9,027 nt of DNA from Pseudomonadota bacterium (GCA_023423235.1 JAFAFY010000434.1:1-9027); one strand, 5' to 3'. Shown: positions 1-6,019, counted from the stretch's first letter. Numbers and translations: made by a program. The notes: generated by a model from the sequence alone, not told the origin.

Positions 1-759
1 CGCCTGCGCCGGCTGCCGATCGGCGGCACCGCGATCGGCACCGGCATCAACGCCCATCCGCAGTTCGGCCGCAAGGTCAGCCGGGCGCTGTCCACGCTGA
101 CCCGCAGCACCTTCGAATCGGCCTCCGACAAGTTCGAGGGCATCGCCACCCAGGACGATGCGGTGGAACTGTCGGGCCAGCTCAATGCGCTGGCGGTCGC
201 GCTGATCAAGATCGCCAACGACCTGCGCTGGATGAACTCCGGGCCGCTGGCGGGGCTGGGCGAGATCGAACTGCCGGCGCTGCAGCCGGGCAGCTCGATC
301 ATGCCGGGCAAGGTCAACCCGGTGATTCCCGAGGCCACGGTGATGGCCTGTGCCCAGGTGATCGGCCACCACGCCGCGATCACCGTGGCCGGGCAGACCG
401 GCAACTTCCAGCTCAACGTGGCGCTGCCGCTGATCGCGGCCAACCTGCTGGATTCGGTCAAGCTGCTGGCCAACGTCTCGCGGCTGCTGGCCGACAGCGC
501 GATCGCCGGGCTCAAGGTGCGCCGCGACAATGTCGACGCGGCGCTCGCGCGCAACCCGATCCTGGTGACCGCGCTCAACCCGATCATCGGCTACGAGAAA
601 GCCGCCGCGATCGCCAAGCGGGCCTACAAGGAGAACCGGCCGGTGCTGGATGTCGCGCTCGAGGACAGCGGGCTGTCCGCCGATGCGCTGGAGAAACTGC
701 TCGACCCCGCCGCGCTGACCCGCGGCGGCATTCACGGCGGCAGCGGCGGCGGGGGCTGA
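1..759 (+). CDS. fumC: Class II fumarate hydratase, C-terminal part (5' truncated)
   Basis: This open frame enters from the left edge and ends at TGA 757-759, giving 252 codons of a family usually about 460 residues long, so the N-terminal 45% or so is outside the window. The product interconverts fumarate and malate in the TCA cycle in the cytoplasm as a homotetramer. The superfamily signature GSSIMPGKVN is encoded at 289-318 and carries the mobile-loop serines and the Lys/Asn that hold substrate. Upstream, GGTAIGTGINAHP (about 25-63) is typical of fumarase/aspartase proteins. Downstream, GNFQLNV, VTALNP and IGYEKAAAIAKRA match the FumC C-terminal domain. The KVNPVIPE stretch also occurs in aspartases, but the C-terminal IGYE..A.IAK region favours fumarase. 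The last residues are glycine-rich (GGIHGGSGGGG), an unusual tail. The gene converges on the minus-strand operon with about 33 bp between stops. Confidence 0.93.
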   Translation, partial: RLRRLPIGGTAIGTGINAHPQFGRKVSRALSTLTRSTFESASDKFEGIATQDDAVELSGQLNALAVALIKIANDLRWMNSGPLAGLGEIELPALQPGSSIMPGKVNPVIPEATVMACAQVIGHHAAITVAGQTGNFQLNVALPLIAANLLDSVKLLANVSRLLADSAIAGLKVRRDNVDAALARNPILVTALNPIIGYEKAAAIAKRAYKENRPVLDVALEDSGLSADALEKLLDPAALTRGGIHGGSGGGG

Positions 760-760
760 T

Positions 761-792
761 CCCGGCGCCGCCGCACGCATTGCCGGGTGCGG
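761..792. terminator. Overlapping hairpins between convergent stops (possible bidirectional terminator)
   Basis: The short convergent intergenic region holds two mutually exclusive 6-bp stems. CCCGGC (761-766) can pair with GCCGGG (782-787), and CCGCAC (771-776) can pair with GTGCGG (787-792). There is no T-run on either side, so this is not a canonical intrinsic terminator. Its place between two convergent genes makes a termination or transcript-end role plausible, but in such GC-rich DNA short stems also arise by chance. Confidence 0.3.
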
Positions 793-1551
793 TCAGCGGG
801 CGAGCGTTTCCGCGGCGGCGTCCGCTTCGGCGGCCGCGTCCGGGCTATCTGCGTCCTCGTACGCATCCGCGTCTGCGTCGCCAGCATCGGCGACATCGGC
901 GCTAGTGGACGGCTGCGCCGGTGCGGGGGTCTGCCCGTCGCGGCAGTCGGTGATGTCGGCCACCTCGATGTTGGCGTAGGGCGCGAACGCCGGCAACGCC
1001 GCCGACAAGCGGTCCTGCGCCTGCTTGGTTGCCGCGACGTTGTCGCAGATCGACAGCGCCTGCTGCTTGAAGCGCTCGGCTTCGGCTTCGATCTTCGCCT
1101 GGGTGTCGGCGTTGTCGCCGGCGAAGGCGCCGCGCAGCGCCGCGGCCGCGGTGCTGACGCCGAAGGCGGCGCCCTGCTTGCCGATGTCCATGCCCTTGCG
1201 GGCGATGCCGTCGATCTCGGCGCGATAGGCCAGTACCAGGGCGCGCTGCTCGGCGGTCAGATCCACCGGTTTGCCATCGACGATGAAATCGCCGGCCGCG
1301 GTGACCTTGACCTTGGGGTGTCCGCTCGCGTTGAGGGTGATGTCCTTGCCCTCAAGCAGTGACCCCGAAGCGTCGGGTTCGAGCGCGAGGACGTTGCCGC
1401 CATCGACCTGGACCGTCGGTTCGGGCGACCGGCTGCAGGCGCTGGCGAGCAGCACGCTGCCGGCCAGCAGCGCGGCCGCGCCGGCGCGGACGGTCAACCG
1501 GGAAACGCATGGACGGGACGCGGGGTGAAGGGAAACCTGTTGGCGGCGCAT
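793..1551 (-). CDS. YggN/DUF2884-like lipoprotein with acidic C-terminal tail
   Basis: This 252-residue protein is the last gene of the minus-strand operon. The start at 1551 is chosen because CTCC (GGAG on the coding strand, 1558-1561) lies 6 nt upstream and the N-terminus is an export signal: basic residues, a hydrophobic stretch at about 22-37, then LLASAC with Cys39 as the probable lipidated residue. The core (about 80-203) has AGDFIVDGKPVDL, EQR..VLAYR, GMDIG, SICD and LPAFAPYA. This order resembles the YggN/DUF2884 family and is shared with the protein encoded at 2583-3257. Cys169 and Cys203 match two cysteines in that paralogue and could form a disulfide. The tail (about 215-247) is almost all Ala, Asp and Glu. 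The function of this family is unknown; the lipoprotein call is firm, the family call moderate. A longer in-frame extension to 2805 exists but runs through the neighbouring gene and lacks support. Confidence 0.82.
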   Translation of the reverse strand: MRRQQVSLHPASRPCVSRLTVRAGAAALLAGSVLLASACSRSPEPTVQVDGGNVLALEPDASGSLLEGKDITLNASGHPKVKVTAAGDFIVDGKPVDLTAEQRALVLAYRAEIDGIARKGMDIGKQGAAFGVSTAAAALRGAFAGDNADTQAKIEAEAERFKQQALSICDNVAATKQAQDRLSAALPAFAPYANIEVADITDCRDGQTPAPAQPSTSADVADAGDADADAYEDADSPDAAAEADAAAETLAR

Positions 1552-1613
1552 GGCGGACTCCGGGTGCGGGAACGTGTCGGAAGCAGCGACGTGGGGGACG
1601 TGGCGACAGGCGG

Positions 1614-2468
1614 TCAACGTCGGCGTGGCACGTCGACCGTGCCGCGTACGTCGCGGTGCGAGACATCGCCGCTGCCCTTGGAGGAGACCGTCAGGTTTCC
1701 GTCGACGCCGCGGATGTCCAGGTCGCCCGAGCCGATCGAGCCGACCGTGACATTGCCGCCGATCTCGCGCAGGTCGAGGTCGCCCGAGCCGATGCTTCCC
1801 ACCTGCACGTCGCCGCGGACCTGGCTCAGCGCGACATCGCCCGAGCCGATACTGCCGATCTCGGCCGCGCCGCGCACGTTGCGCGCCTCGACATCGCCCG
1901 AGCCGACCGACAACACCTTCAGCGCGCCGATGTCCTCGGCCTTGATGTCGCCAGAGCCGACCTTGGCGGTCACGCGTCCGGCAACACGGCGCAGCTCGGC
2001 GTCGCCGGAGCCGACATCGGCGCTTGCAGCCGCCACCCCGGTCACCCAGGCGTCTCCCGAGCCGACCACCGCCTGCACCAGCACGTTCGCCGGCACCTGG
2101 CCGCTGAGGTCGAGATAGGCGTAGTGGTTGCCGAACCAGCCGCCGGTGGTGGTTTCGCGGCGCAGGGTGACGGTCAGGGTGTCGCCCGAGCGTTGCTGGT
2201 CCAGCCGAAGCGATGCCAGCGCGGCCTCGCTGGATGCGCAGGCGCGGCCGCGCAAGGTCGCATCGGGGCTGGCCGCGCCCTCCACGCGCAGCTTGCTGTT
2301 GCCGATCTCGAAGCGGACCGTGCGGATGCCATCCAGCTGCAGCGCGAGATCGCGCGGCTGGCTGTGGCGGCACTGCGGGTTGTCGTTGGCCTGCGCGACG
2401 ACAGGCAGTACGAGCAGGCCGGCCAGTACAGGAGAGAGCAACAGGGCGGTGCGGATCGTGGTCGTCAT
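1614..2468 (-). CDS. Secreted GSGD-repeat beta-strand protein (DUF4097/DUF2807-like)
   Basis: This is a 284-residue exported protein. The start at 2468 is preceded by AGGA 9 nt upstream and opens with a signal peptide (MTTTIRTALLLSPVLAGLLV, then LPVVAQA, cleavage near residue 27). Residues about 30-130 form a non-repeat domain with two cysteines (33 and 77). From about 135 to the end there are eight GSGD motifs, at 136, 153, 171, 189, 208, 227, 246 and 265, spaced 17, 18, 18, 19, 19, 19 and 19 residues. Each unit reads roughly [VI]GSGD[VL].[LA]..[VI].G.[VA].[VA]. This pattern is typical of DUF4097/DUF2807 (head GIN) proteins and suggests a right-handed beta-solenoid of stacked turns. No catalytic residues are evident; a structural, surface or binding role is inferred. 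It lies 62 nt upstream of the lipoprotein gene and 114 nt downstream of its YggN-like partner. Confidence 0.88.
   Translation of the reverse strand: MTTTIRTALLLSPVLAGLLVLPVVAQANDNPQCRHSQPRDLALQLDGIRTVRFEIGNSKLRVEGAASPDATLRGRACASSEAALASLRLDQQRSGDTLTVTLRRETTTGGWFGNHYAYLDLSGQVPANVLVQAVVGSGDAWVTGVAAASADVGSGDAELRRVAGRVTAKVGSGDIKAEDIGALKVLSVGSGDVEARNVRGAAEIGSIGSGDVALSQVRGDVQVGSIGSGDLDLREIGGNVTVGSIGSGDLDIRGVDGNLTVSSKGSGDVSHRDVRGTVDVPRRR
1666..2065 (-). repeat. In-gene tandem repeat encoding the GSGD turns (51-57 bp period)
   Basis: On the plus strand the element TCGCCCGAGCCGA or a close variant recurs at 1723, 1780, 1837, 1894, 1948 and 2002, with weaker copies at 1666 and 2053. Each encodes a GSGD motif on the minus strand. 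The period is exactly 57 bp from 1666 to 1894, then 54, 54 and 51. The copies nearest the C-terminus are the most alike, suggesting more recent duplication or homogenisation there, while the N-terminal copies have diverged. Confidence 0.9.
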
Positions 2469-2566
2469 GGGCGGGTGTCCTGGCTGGCGTTGGCGGATGT
2501 CGGGTGGCTGCGATCTGCAGGCGGCAATACGGGAGTGGCAACGCGACGAAACGGGGTGTCCGGCCG

Positions 2567-2582
2567 TCCTGCGCCGGCAGGA
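2567..2582 (-). other. Intercistronic hairpin directly after the YggN-like stop
   Basis: TCCTGC (2567-2572) and GCAGGA (2577-2582) form a perfect 6-bp stem with a 4-nt loop, touching the stop codon of the gene at 2583-3257. There is no following T-run in the transcribed direction, so termination is doubtful. It could stabilise the upstream message or reduce expression of the two distal genes across the 114-nt gap. No convincing promoter was seen in that gap. Confidence 0.35.
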
Positions 2583-3257
2583 TCAGCGGATGGCGAATTC
2601 GCGGCGCACGTCGTCGTGGCAGGTGTCGGCGTCGTCGGCGTCGCGCTGCGCGTAGGGGCGGAACGCCGGGAGTTCGGCGGCCAGCTGCTGCTCGGCGACG
2701 CGGAGTGCCGGCATGGCGTCGCAGATCGCCAGCACGCCCGGCTGCACCGTATCGCGCACGGTGCGCTTGATGCGCCGTTCCAGGCCGCCGGTCATCGCGC
2801 CCCACATCAGCGAGAACACGCCGCGGTCGACCGCATCCACCGCGGCCAGGGCGGTGACCTCGCCGATGTCGATGCCGGCCCGGGCCATGTCGATGACCTG
2901 GTGGCGATAGGCAAGCAGGCGCCGGCGTTGCCCGGCATCGACCGCGACGGCCTCGCCATCGATCAGGAAATCGCCTTGCGGCGTGATCTCGGCCTTCGGC
3001 AGGTTGGCGTCGGCATTGGTGTTGGCGTCGGGCTTGCGGCGCCTGTCGCCGTTGACGTGCCGGCTGTTGCCGACATCCAGGTTGCCGGTTTCCAGCTCGA
3101 TGCGGGCCTTGGCAATGTCCGCACGGATCTCGTTGCGGGCGTCCTCCAGGTCGCGGCGGATCTCCGCGCGGACGCCGGTGTCCCGCGGCGGGGCCGACCA
3201 GGCCGCCAGCGGCAGGCAGCAGGCGAGGGCGAGTGCGATGACCGGTACATGCTTCAT
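2583..3257 (-). CDS. Exported YggN/DUF2884-like protein
   Basis: This 224-residue protein has a signal peptide (MKHVPVIALALACCLPLAAW, then SA; cleavage near residue 22) and so should be periplasmic. The start at 3257 has GGAG 7 nt upstream. Residues about 27-60 form a charged, probably helical segment (AEIRRDLEDARNEIRADIAK). From about 88 the protein follows the same plan as the lipoprotein encoded at 793-1551: GDFLIDGEAV, QRRRLLAYR, GIDIG, AICD, LPAFRPYA. Cys179 and Cys213 align with Cys169 and Cys203 of that protein. The architecture resembles YggN/DUF2884, whose biochemical role is unknown. The stop lies 114 nt before the GSGD-repeat gene, and the start is only 34 nt from the permease stop, so co-transcription with the ABC genes is likely. 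Export is clear; the family assignment is from motif memory and is moderate. Confidence 0.85.
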   Translation of the reverse strand: MKHVPVIALALACCLPLAAWSAPPRDTGVRAEIRRDLEDARNEIRADIAKARIELETGNLDVGNSRHVNGDRRRKPDANTNADANLPKAEITPQGDFLIDGEAVAVDAGQRRRLLAYRHQVIDMARAGIDIGEVTALAAVDAVDRGVFSLMWGAMTGGLERRIKRTVRDTVQPGVLAICDAMPALRVAEQQLAAELPAFRPYAQRDADDADTCHDDVRREFAIR

Positions 3258-3291
3258 GGAATCTCTCCGAGGAGAAGGGCGGGTGGCCGGC

Positions 3292-4347
3292 TCAGCCTTC
3301 CTCGCGCCAGCGGCGCAGGCGGATGGCCAGCAGGATCATCAGGGCGCCGGCCACGATGCCGGCCCACATCGACGGGTTTGCGAAGTTGGAATACACCCCT
3401 GCCACGCTCAGCAGGTTGTGGATGTCGTCGCCCTGCATCGCGGCCCGCTGCAGGTAGGACAGGTCCGCCCCGGTCATCGGCACCGTGCCCAGCAGCAGGC
3501 GCGAGATCACGTTGCCCCACAGCCAGTGGCGGTCCAGGCCGATGAGCTGCAGCAGCCCGGTCATCGACGCCGCCAGGCCGAAGGCCAGCGGGATCAGCAC
3601 CGCCCACAGGAACGGCTTGGACCTGGCCCAGGCCGAGCACAGCAGCAGCCAGCCGACCGTCGGCAGGGCCCAGGCCGCGTACACCGGGATCGCAGCCAGG
3701 TACTGCACCGCCAGCAGGAACGGGGTGCCGTTGCCCCACAGCAGCGGCAGCGGATTGGCACCGTGGATCGCCACCGCCACGCTGAGCGCGACCAGGAACA
3801 GCAGCATCGTCGCGATGGCGATCAGGGTGGCGATCAGCGGAATCACCAGCGTCGCGGTGACCAGCTTCGACAGCACCGTCGCGGTATCGGAGATCGGCAG
3901 CGACTTCCAGAACAGCACGCTGCGGTCCTTGCGCTCGTCGTAGAGCGCGCCCAGGCAGTAGAAGAAGGCGACGAAGATCATCACGATGAACGGCCAACTG
4001 CTGGCCATCATCAGGGTCATGTACAGCCCGCCGGCAAGTTCGCGCATGTCCTCGCTGCTGAGCTGGGTCACCAGTGCGCCCAGGTCCAGGCCGTTGATGG
4101 TGACGCCGTTGTGTTCGATGACATGGCCATCGGCCACCGAACGGTGGGCGAAGACGATCGCCACCACCAGCAGGCCCAGCGACAGCAACAGCGAGATGCC
4201 GCCGGCGATCACGGGCGCCCAGACGATGCCGCCCTTGTGCTCCCAGTACTCGCGGCGCAGCAGCAGGCGGAAGGTGTGCGTGGCATGGCTGCGCGCGCCA
4301 GCGCCGGCCGGCAGCGGCGATTCGATCCTCTCGGCGGTCGCGTTCAT
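3292..4347 (-). CDS. ABC-2-type transporter permease
   Basis: This 351-residue inner-membrane protein has about six hydrophobic segments, near residues 43-67, 109-135, 162-195, 207-237, 243-267 and 326-343. Segments one and two are separated by a large, probably periplasmic loop (about 68-108). After the second segment comes a cytoplasmic motif, YDERKDRSVLFWKSLPISD (136-154), typical of ABC-2 permeases whose partner ATPase sits next door. The ATG overlaps the ATPase stop by 4 bases (ATGA, 4344-4347), with a strong AAAGGAG (4355-4361) 7 nt upstream, so translation is probably coupled. It should form the membrane part of a transporter with the protein encoded at 4344-5222, perhaps as a 2+2 complex since only one permease gene is present. 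The substrate and direction are not evident; ABC-2 systems are mostly exporters or mechanical effectors of the envelope. Confidence 0.92.
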   Translation of the reverse strand: MNATAERIESPLPAGAGARSHATHTFRLLLRREYWEHKGGIVWAPVIAGGISLLLSLGLLVVAIVFAHRSVADGHVIEHNGVTINGLDLGALVTQLSSEDMRELAGGLYMTLMMASSWPFIVMIFVAFFYCLGALYDERKDRSVLFWKSLPISDTATVLSKLVTATLVIPLIATLIAIATMLLFLVALSVAVAIHGANPLPLLWGNGTPFLLAVQYLAAIPVYAAWALPTVGWLLLCSAWARSKPFLWAVLIPLAFGLAASMTGLLQLIGLDRHWLWGNVISRLLLGTVPMTGADLSYLQRAAMQGDDIHNLLSVAGVYSNFANPSMWAGIVAGALMILLAIRLRRWREEG

Positions 4348-5222
4348 GCGTAGACTCCTTTCATCGTGGCCACGAACAGGTCGGCCAGGCCCGGCGTGCG
4401 GGTCTCGCCGAACGCCGACAGGGTGGATGCGGGGACGTTGTCGAACAGCATCACGGTCTTGCCGAAGGGCAGGGCGCGCTCGTCGATCGGGCCGAGCGCG
4501 CGGGCCGCGTCCAGCTGGTCGGCGTTGACCAGCACCTCGACGAAGCGCTCGCCGACATCGTCCATCGGGGCGTCGAGCACGATCTTCCCGTTCTGGATGA
4601 ACAGCACGTCGGTCAGGATGTGCTCGATCTCCTCGACCTGGTGGGTGGTGACGATGATCGTCTTCTGCTCGTCGAAGTAGTCCTCAAGCAGGCGCTGGTA
4701 GAACTGCTTGCGGTAGAGGATGTCCAGGCCCAGCGTGGGTTCGTCGAGCACCAGCAGGCGCGCGTCGATCGCCATCACCAGCGCCAGGTGCAGCTGCACG
4801 ATCATGCCCTTGGACATTTCCCGCACGCGCTGCTTCGGCGAGAGCTTGGTGTTGGCCAGGAAGCGTTCGCAGCGGGCGCGGTCGAAGCGCGGATGCACGC
4901 CCTCGACGAAATCGATCGCATCGCGCACCCGCAGCCAGCGCGGCAGCACGGCGACGTCGGCGATGAAGCAGACATCGTTCATCAGCGCGTCGCGCTGGGT
5001 GCGCGGGTCGCGGCCCAGCACCGACAGTTCGCCGTCGAAGCGGATCAGGCCCAGGATGGCCTTGAGCGCGGTGGTCTTGCCGGCGCCGTTGGGGCCGATC
5101 AGGCCGACGATGCGGCCGGCCGGGATCTCGAAGCTGGCGTCGTCGAGCGCCTGCGTGCCCTTGTAGGCCTTGCGCAGGTGGCGGGCGACCACCACCGGGG
5201 AGGAAGCGGTAACGGCGTTCAT
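4344..5222 (-). CDS. ABC transporter ATP-binding protein
   Basis: This is a 292-residue cytoplasmic ATPase. The start at 5222 overlaps the regulator stop (ATGA, 5219-5222), with GGAG (5230-5233) 7 nt upstream. The Walker A GPNGAGKT is at 43-50, Walker B LLVLDEP at 156-162, the D-loop GLD at 165-167 and the switch His at 194 (VTTHQ). The ABC signature is MSKGM (136-140) rather than LSGGQ, as is common in GntR-associated (YtrB-like) ATPases. In the Q-loop region (CFIADVAVLP, about 85-94) no Gln is seen at the usual place. A C-terminal domain of about 70 residues follows the nucleotide-binding core. It pairs with the permease immediately downstream and should power it. A longer open frame reaches 5576 but would run through the regulator gene and is rejected. 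Confidence 0.94.
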   Translation of the reverse strand: MNAVTASSPVVVARHLRKAYKGTQALDDASFEIPAGRIVGLIGPNGAGKTTALKAILGLIRFDGELSVLGRDPRTQRDALMNDVCFIADVAVLPRWLRVRDAIDFVEGVHPRFDRARCERFLANTKLSPKQRVREMSKGMIVQLHLALVMAIDARLLVLDEPTLGLDILYRKQFYQRLLEDYFDEQKTIIVTTHQVEEIEHILTDVLFIQNGKIVLDAPMDDVGERFVEVLVNADQLDAARALGPIDERALPFGKTVMLFDNVPASTLSAFGETRTPGLADLFVATMKGVYA

Positions 5223-5590
5223 GCTTTGGCTCCATTGCCGATGGACTGCAGCAGCTCCCGGGCCGACAGCCCCAGGCGTTCGATGCGTTCGACCACCTGT
5301 GGCCATTCCTCCTGCAGGAAGCGTTCGCGCTCGCTGGTGCGCAGTTGCTTGGCGGCCTCCTCGGTGACGAACATGCCCAGGCCGCGGCGCTTCTCCACCA
5401 GCGCCTCGTCGGCGAGTTCCTGGTAGGCGCGCGAGACGGTGATCGGATTGAGCTGGTACTCGGCTGCGACCTGGCGCACCGAGGGCAGGGCATCGCCGGG
5501 CTTGAGCACACCGTCGAGCATCATCGCGATGACCCGTTCCTTCAGCTGCCGGTAGATCGGAGCGCCGTCGCTCCATTCGATATTGGCCAT
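5219..5590 (-). CDS. ytrA: GntR-family (YtrA subfamily) transcriptional regulator
   Basis: This 123-residue DNA-binding protein has a GntR winged helix-turn-helix at about 10-76, with IYRQLKERV, LKPGDALPSVRQVA, NPITVSRAYQEL and EKRRGLGMFV. Only a short helical tail (about 77-123) follows, the hallmark of the YtrA subfamily, whose small C-terminal region is used for dimerisation. The start at 5590 is supported by AAGGAG (5599-5604) 8 nt upstream, which lies just before the stop of the preceding small gene. YtrA-type repressors usually control a neighbouring ABC transporter and their own gene. Here the operon promoter carries a matching inverted repeat at 5911-5934. The inducer is unknown. The regulator call is firm; the symbol rests on subfamily resemblance and the operator form. 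Confidence 0.92.
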   Translation of the reverse strand: MANIEWSDGAPIYRQLKERVIAMMLDGVLKPGDALPSVRQVAAEYQLNPITVSRAYQELADEALVEKRRGLGMFVTEEAAKQLRTSERERFLQEEWPQVVERIERLGLSARELLQSIGNGAKA

Positions 5591-5594
5591 GGGC

Positions 5595-5885
5595 TCAGCT
5601 CCTTCCACCCGCGCCCCGCGAGAACGAGAAATAGGGCATGGCGATCGCGCTGCGCGCGCGCTTGCTGCGGCTGCGCGGTGCCGCATCGCCGGCACCGGCG
5701 GCAAGCTGCTCGCTGCCGGGCGTGCGCACGACCGCGGGCGGCGTCAAGTGCTCCTGGCCGGTGGACGTGGCGGAGACGGCATCGGGCGCGGCATCGGGCG
5801 TGGCGGGGCCGGAAGCCAGCGCAACCGCCAGCACCAGGGCCGCTGCGCTGCATGCGATGATCGGGGTATGGAGCCTGCGGTTCAT
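5595..5885 (-). CDS. Small exported or membrane-anchored protein, first gene of the operon
   Basis: This 96-residue protein of unknown function begins at ATG 5885, downstream of the operon promoter. Residues about 8-24 (PIIACSAAALVLAVALA) form a hydrophobic segment acting as a signal peptide or anchor, followed by an Ala/Pro/Thr/Ser-rich stretch to about 68. The C-terminus is basic (RSRSKRARS) and ends with IAMPYFSFSRGAGGRS. Its stop lies 4 nt before the regulator start, and the regulator's ribosome-binding site precedes that stop, so the two genes are probably translationally coupled. No strong Shine-Dalgarno is seen for this gene itself. Position, signal-like N-terminus and tight spacing support a real gene, but I recognise no family. 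It could be a small partner or sensor for the transporter, or a leader reading frame that affects expression of the regulator. Confidence 0.68.
   Translation of the reverse strand: MNRRLHTPIIACSAAALVLAVALASGPATPDAAPDAVSATSTGQEHLTPPAVVRTPGSEQLAAGAGDAAPRSRSKRARSAIAMPYFSFSRGAGGRS
5599..5604 (-). promoter_or_regulatory. Ribosome-binding site of the GntR gene
   Basis: CTCCTT on the plus strand reads AAGGAG on the coding strand, 8 nt upstream of the ATG at 5590. It immediately precedes the stop codon of the small upstream gene (5595-5597), so ribosomes finishing that gene would pass over it. Confidence 0.7.
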
Positions 5886-5910
5886 GGGGACCGTCGTGCT
5901 CTAGTGGGTA

Positions 5911-5934
5911 GGTGTTGTAGGCAACTATAACACC
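5911..5934. promoter_or_regulatory. Inverted-repeat operator, probable GntR/YtrA binding site
   Basis: GGTGTTGTAG (5911-5920) and CTATAACACC (5925-5934) are inverted repeats matching at 9 of 10 positions with a 4-nt centre (GCAA). The site has the form GGTG-N16-CACC. I recall this form being reported for YtrA of Xanthomonas citri, which should be verified. It covers the -10 box of the minus-strand promoter and extends past its likely start site, so binding would block transcription of the seven-gene operon. It may also affect the divergent peroxidase gene. Confidence 0.8.
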
Positions 5935-5951
5935 ACAACTCGGCTTGTCAA
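5924..5951 (-). promoter_or_regulatory. Sigma70-type promoter of the GntR/ABC operon
   Basis: On the minus strand a perfect -35 TTGACA (5951-5946) is followed after 16 nt by TATAGT (5929-5924), 5 of 6 to consensus. The expected start is near 5917, giving a leader of roughly 30 nt before the ATG at 5885. This AT-rich island stands out in otherwise very GC-rich DNA, and the -10 box lies within the inverted-repeat operator. Confidence 0.8.
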
Positions 5952-6008
5952 CATCGCCATCCGTGTTTTCCACCCAACCAATGGCAGGGGCCGTGCCGCC
6001 TGATGCCG

Positions 6009-6014
6009 AGGAGG
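6009..6014 (+). promoter_or_regulatory. Strong ribosome-binding site that sets the peroxidase start
   Basis: A perfect AGGAGG lies 5 nt before the ATG at 6020. It favours this start over a TTG at 5945, which falls within the divergent promoter, and over the in-frame ATG at 6050. Confidence 0.8.
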
Positions 6015-6019
6015 GCGCA

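Noticed and set aside
1552..2805. N-terminal extension of the lipoprotein frame to an upstream start
   Set aside because: It would run through the GSGD-repeat gene and into the next. The internal start at 1551 has a ribosome-binding site and a proper lipoprotein signal.
1359..3545. Plus-strand open frame of 728 codons opposite the YggN-like, GSGD-repeat and permease genes
   Set aside because: Composition is Arg/Ala/Gly-rich with no domain, export signal or ribosome-binding site. It lies antisense to well-supported genes and is a by-product of high GC, where stops are rare.
5223..5576. N-terminal extension of the ABC ATPase frame
   Set aside because: The extension overlaps the GntR gene in another frame and lacks any ATPase sequence. 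The ATGA start at 5222 with GGAG upstream fits the family.
5945..6019. TTG start for the peroxidase
   Set aside because: It falls within the -35 region of the divergent promoter and gives a non-signal N-terminus. ATG 6020 has a perfect AGGAGG.
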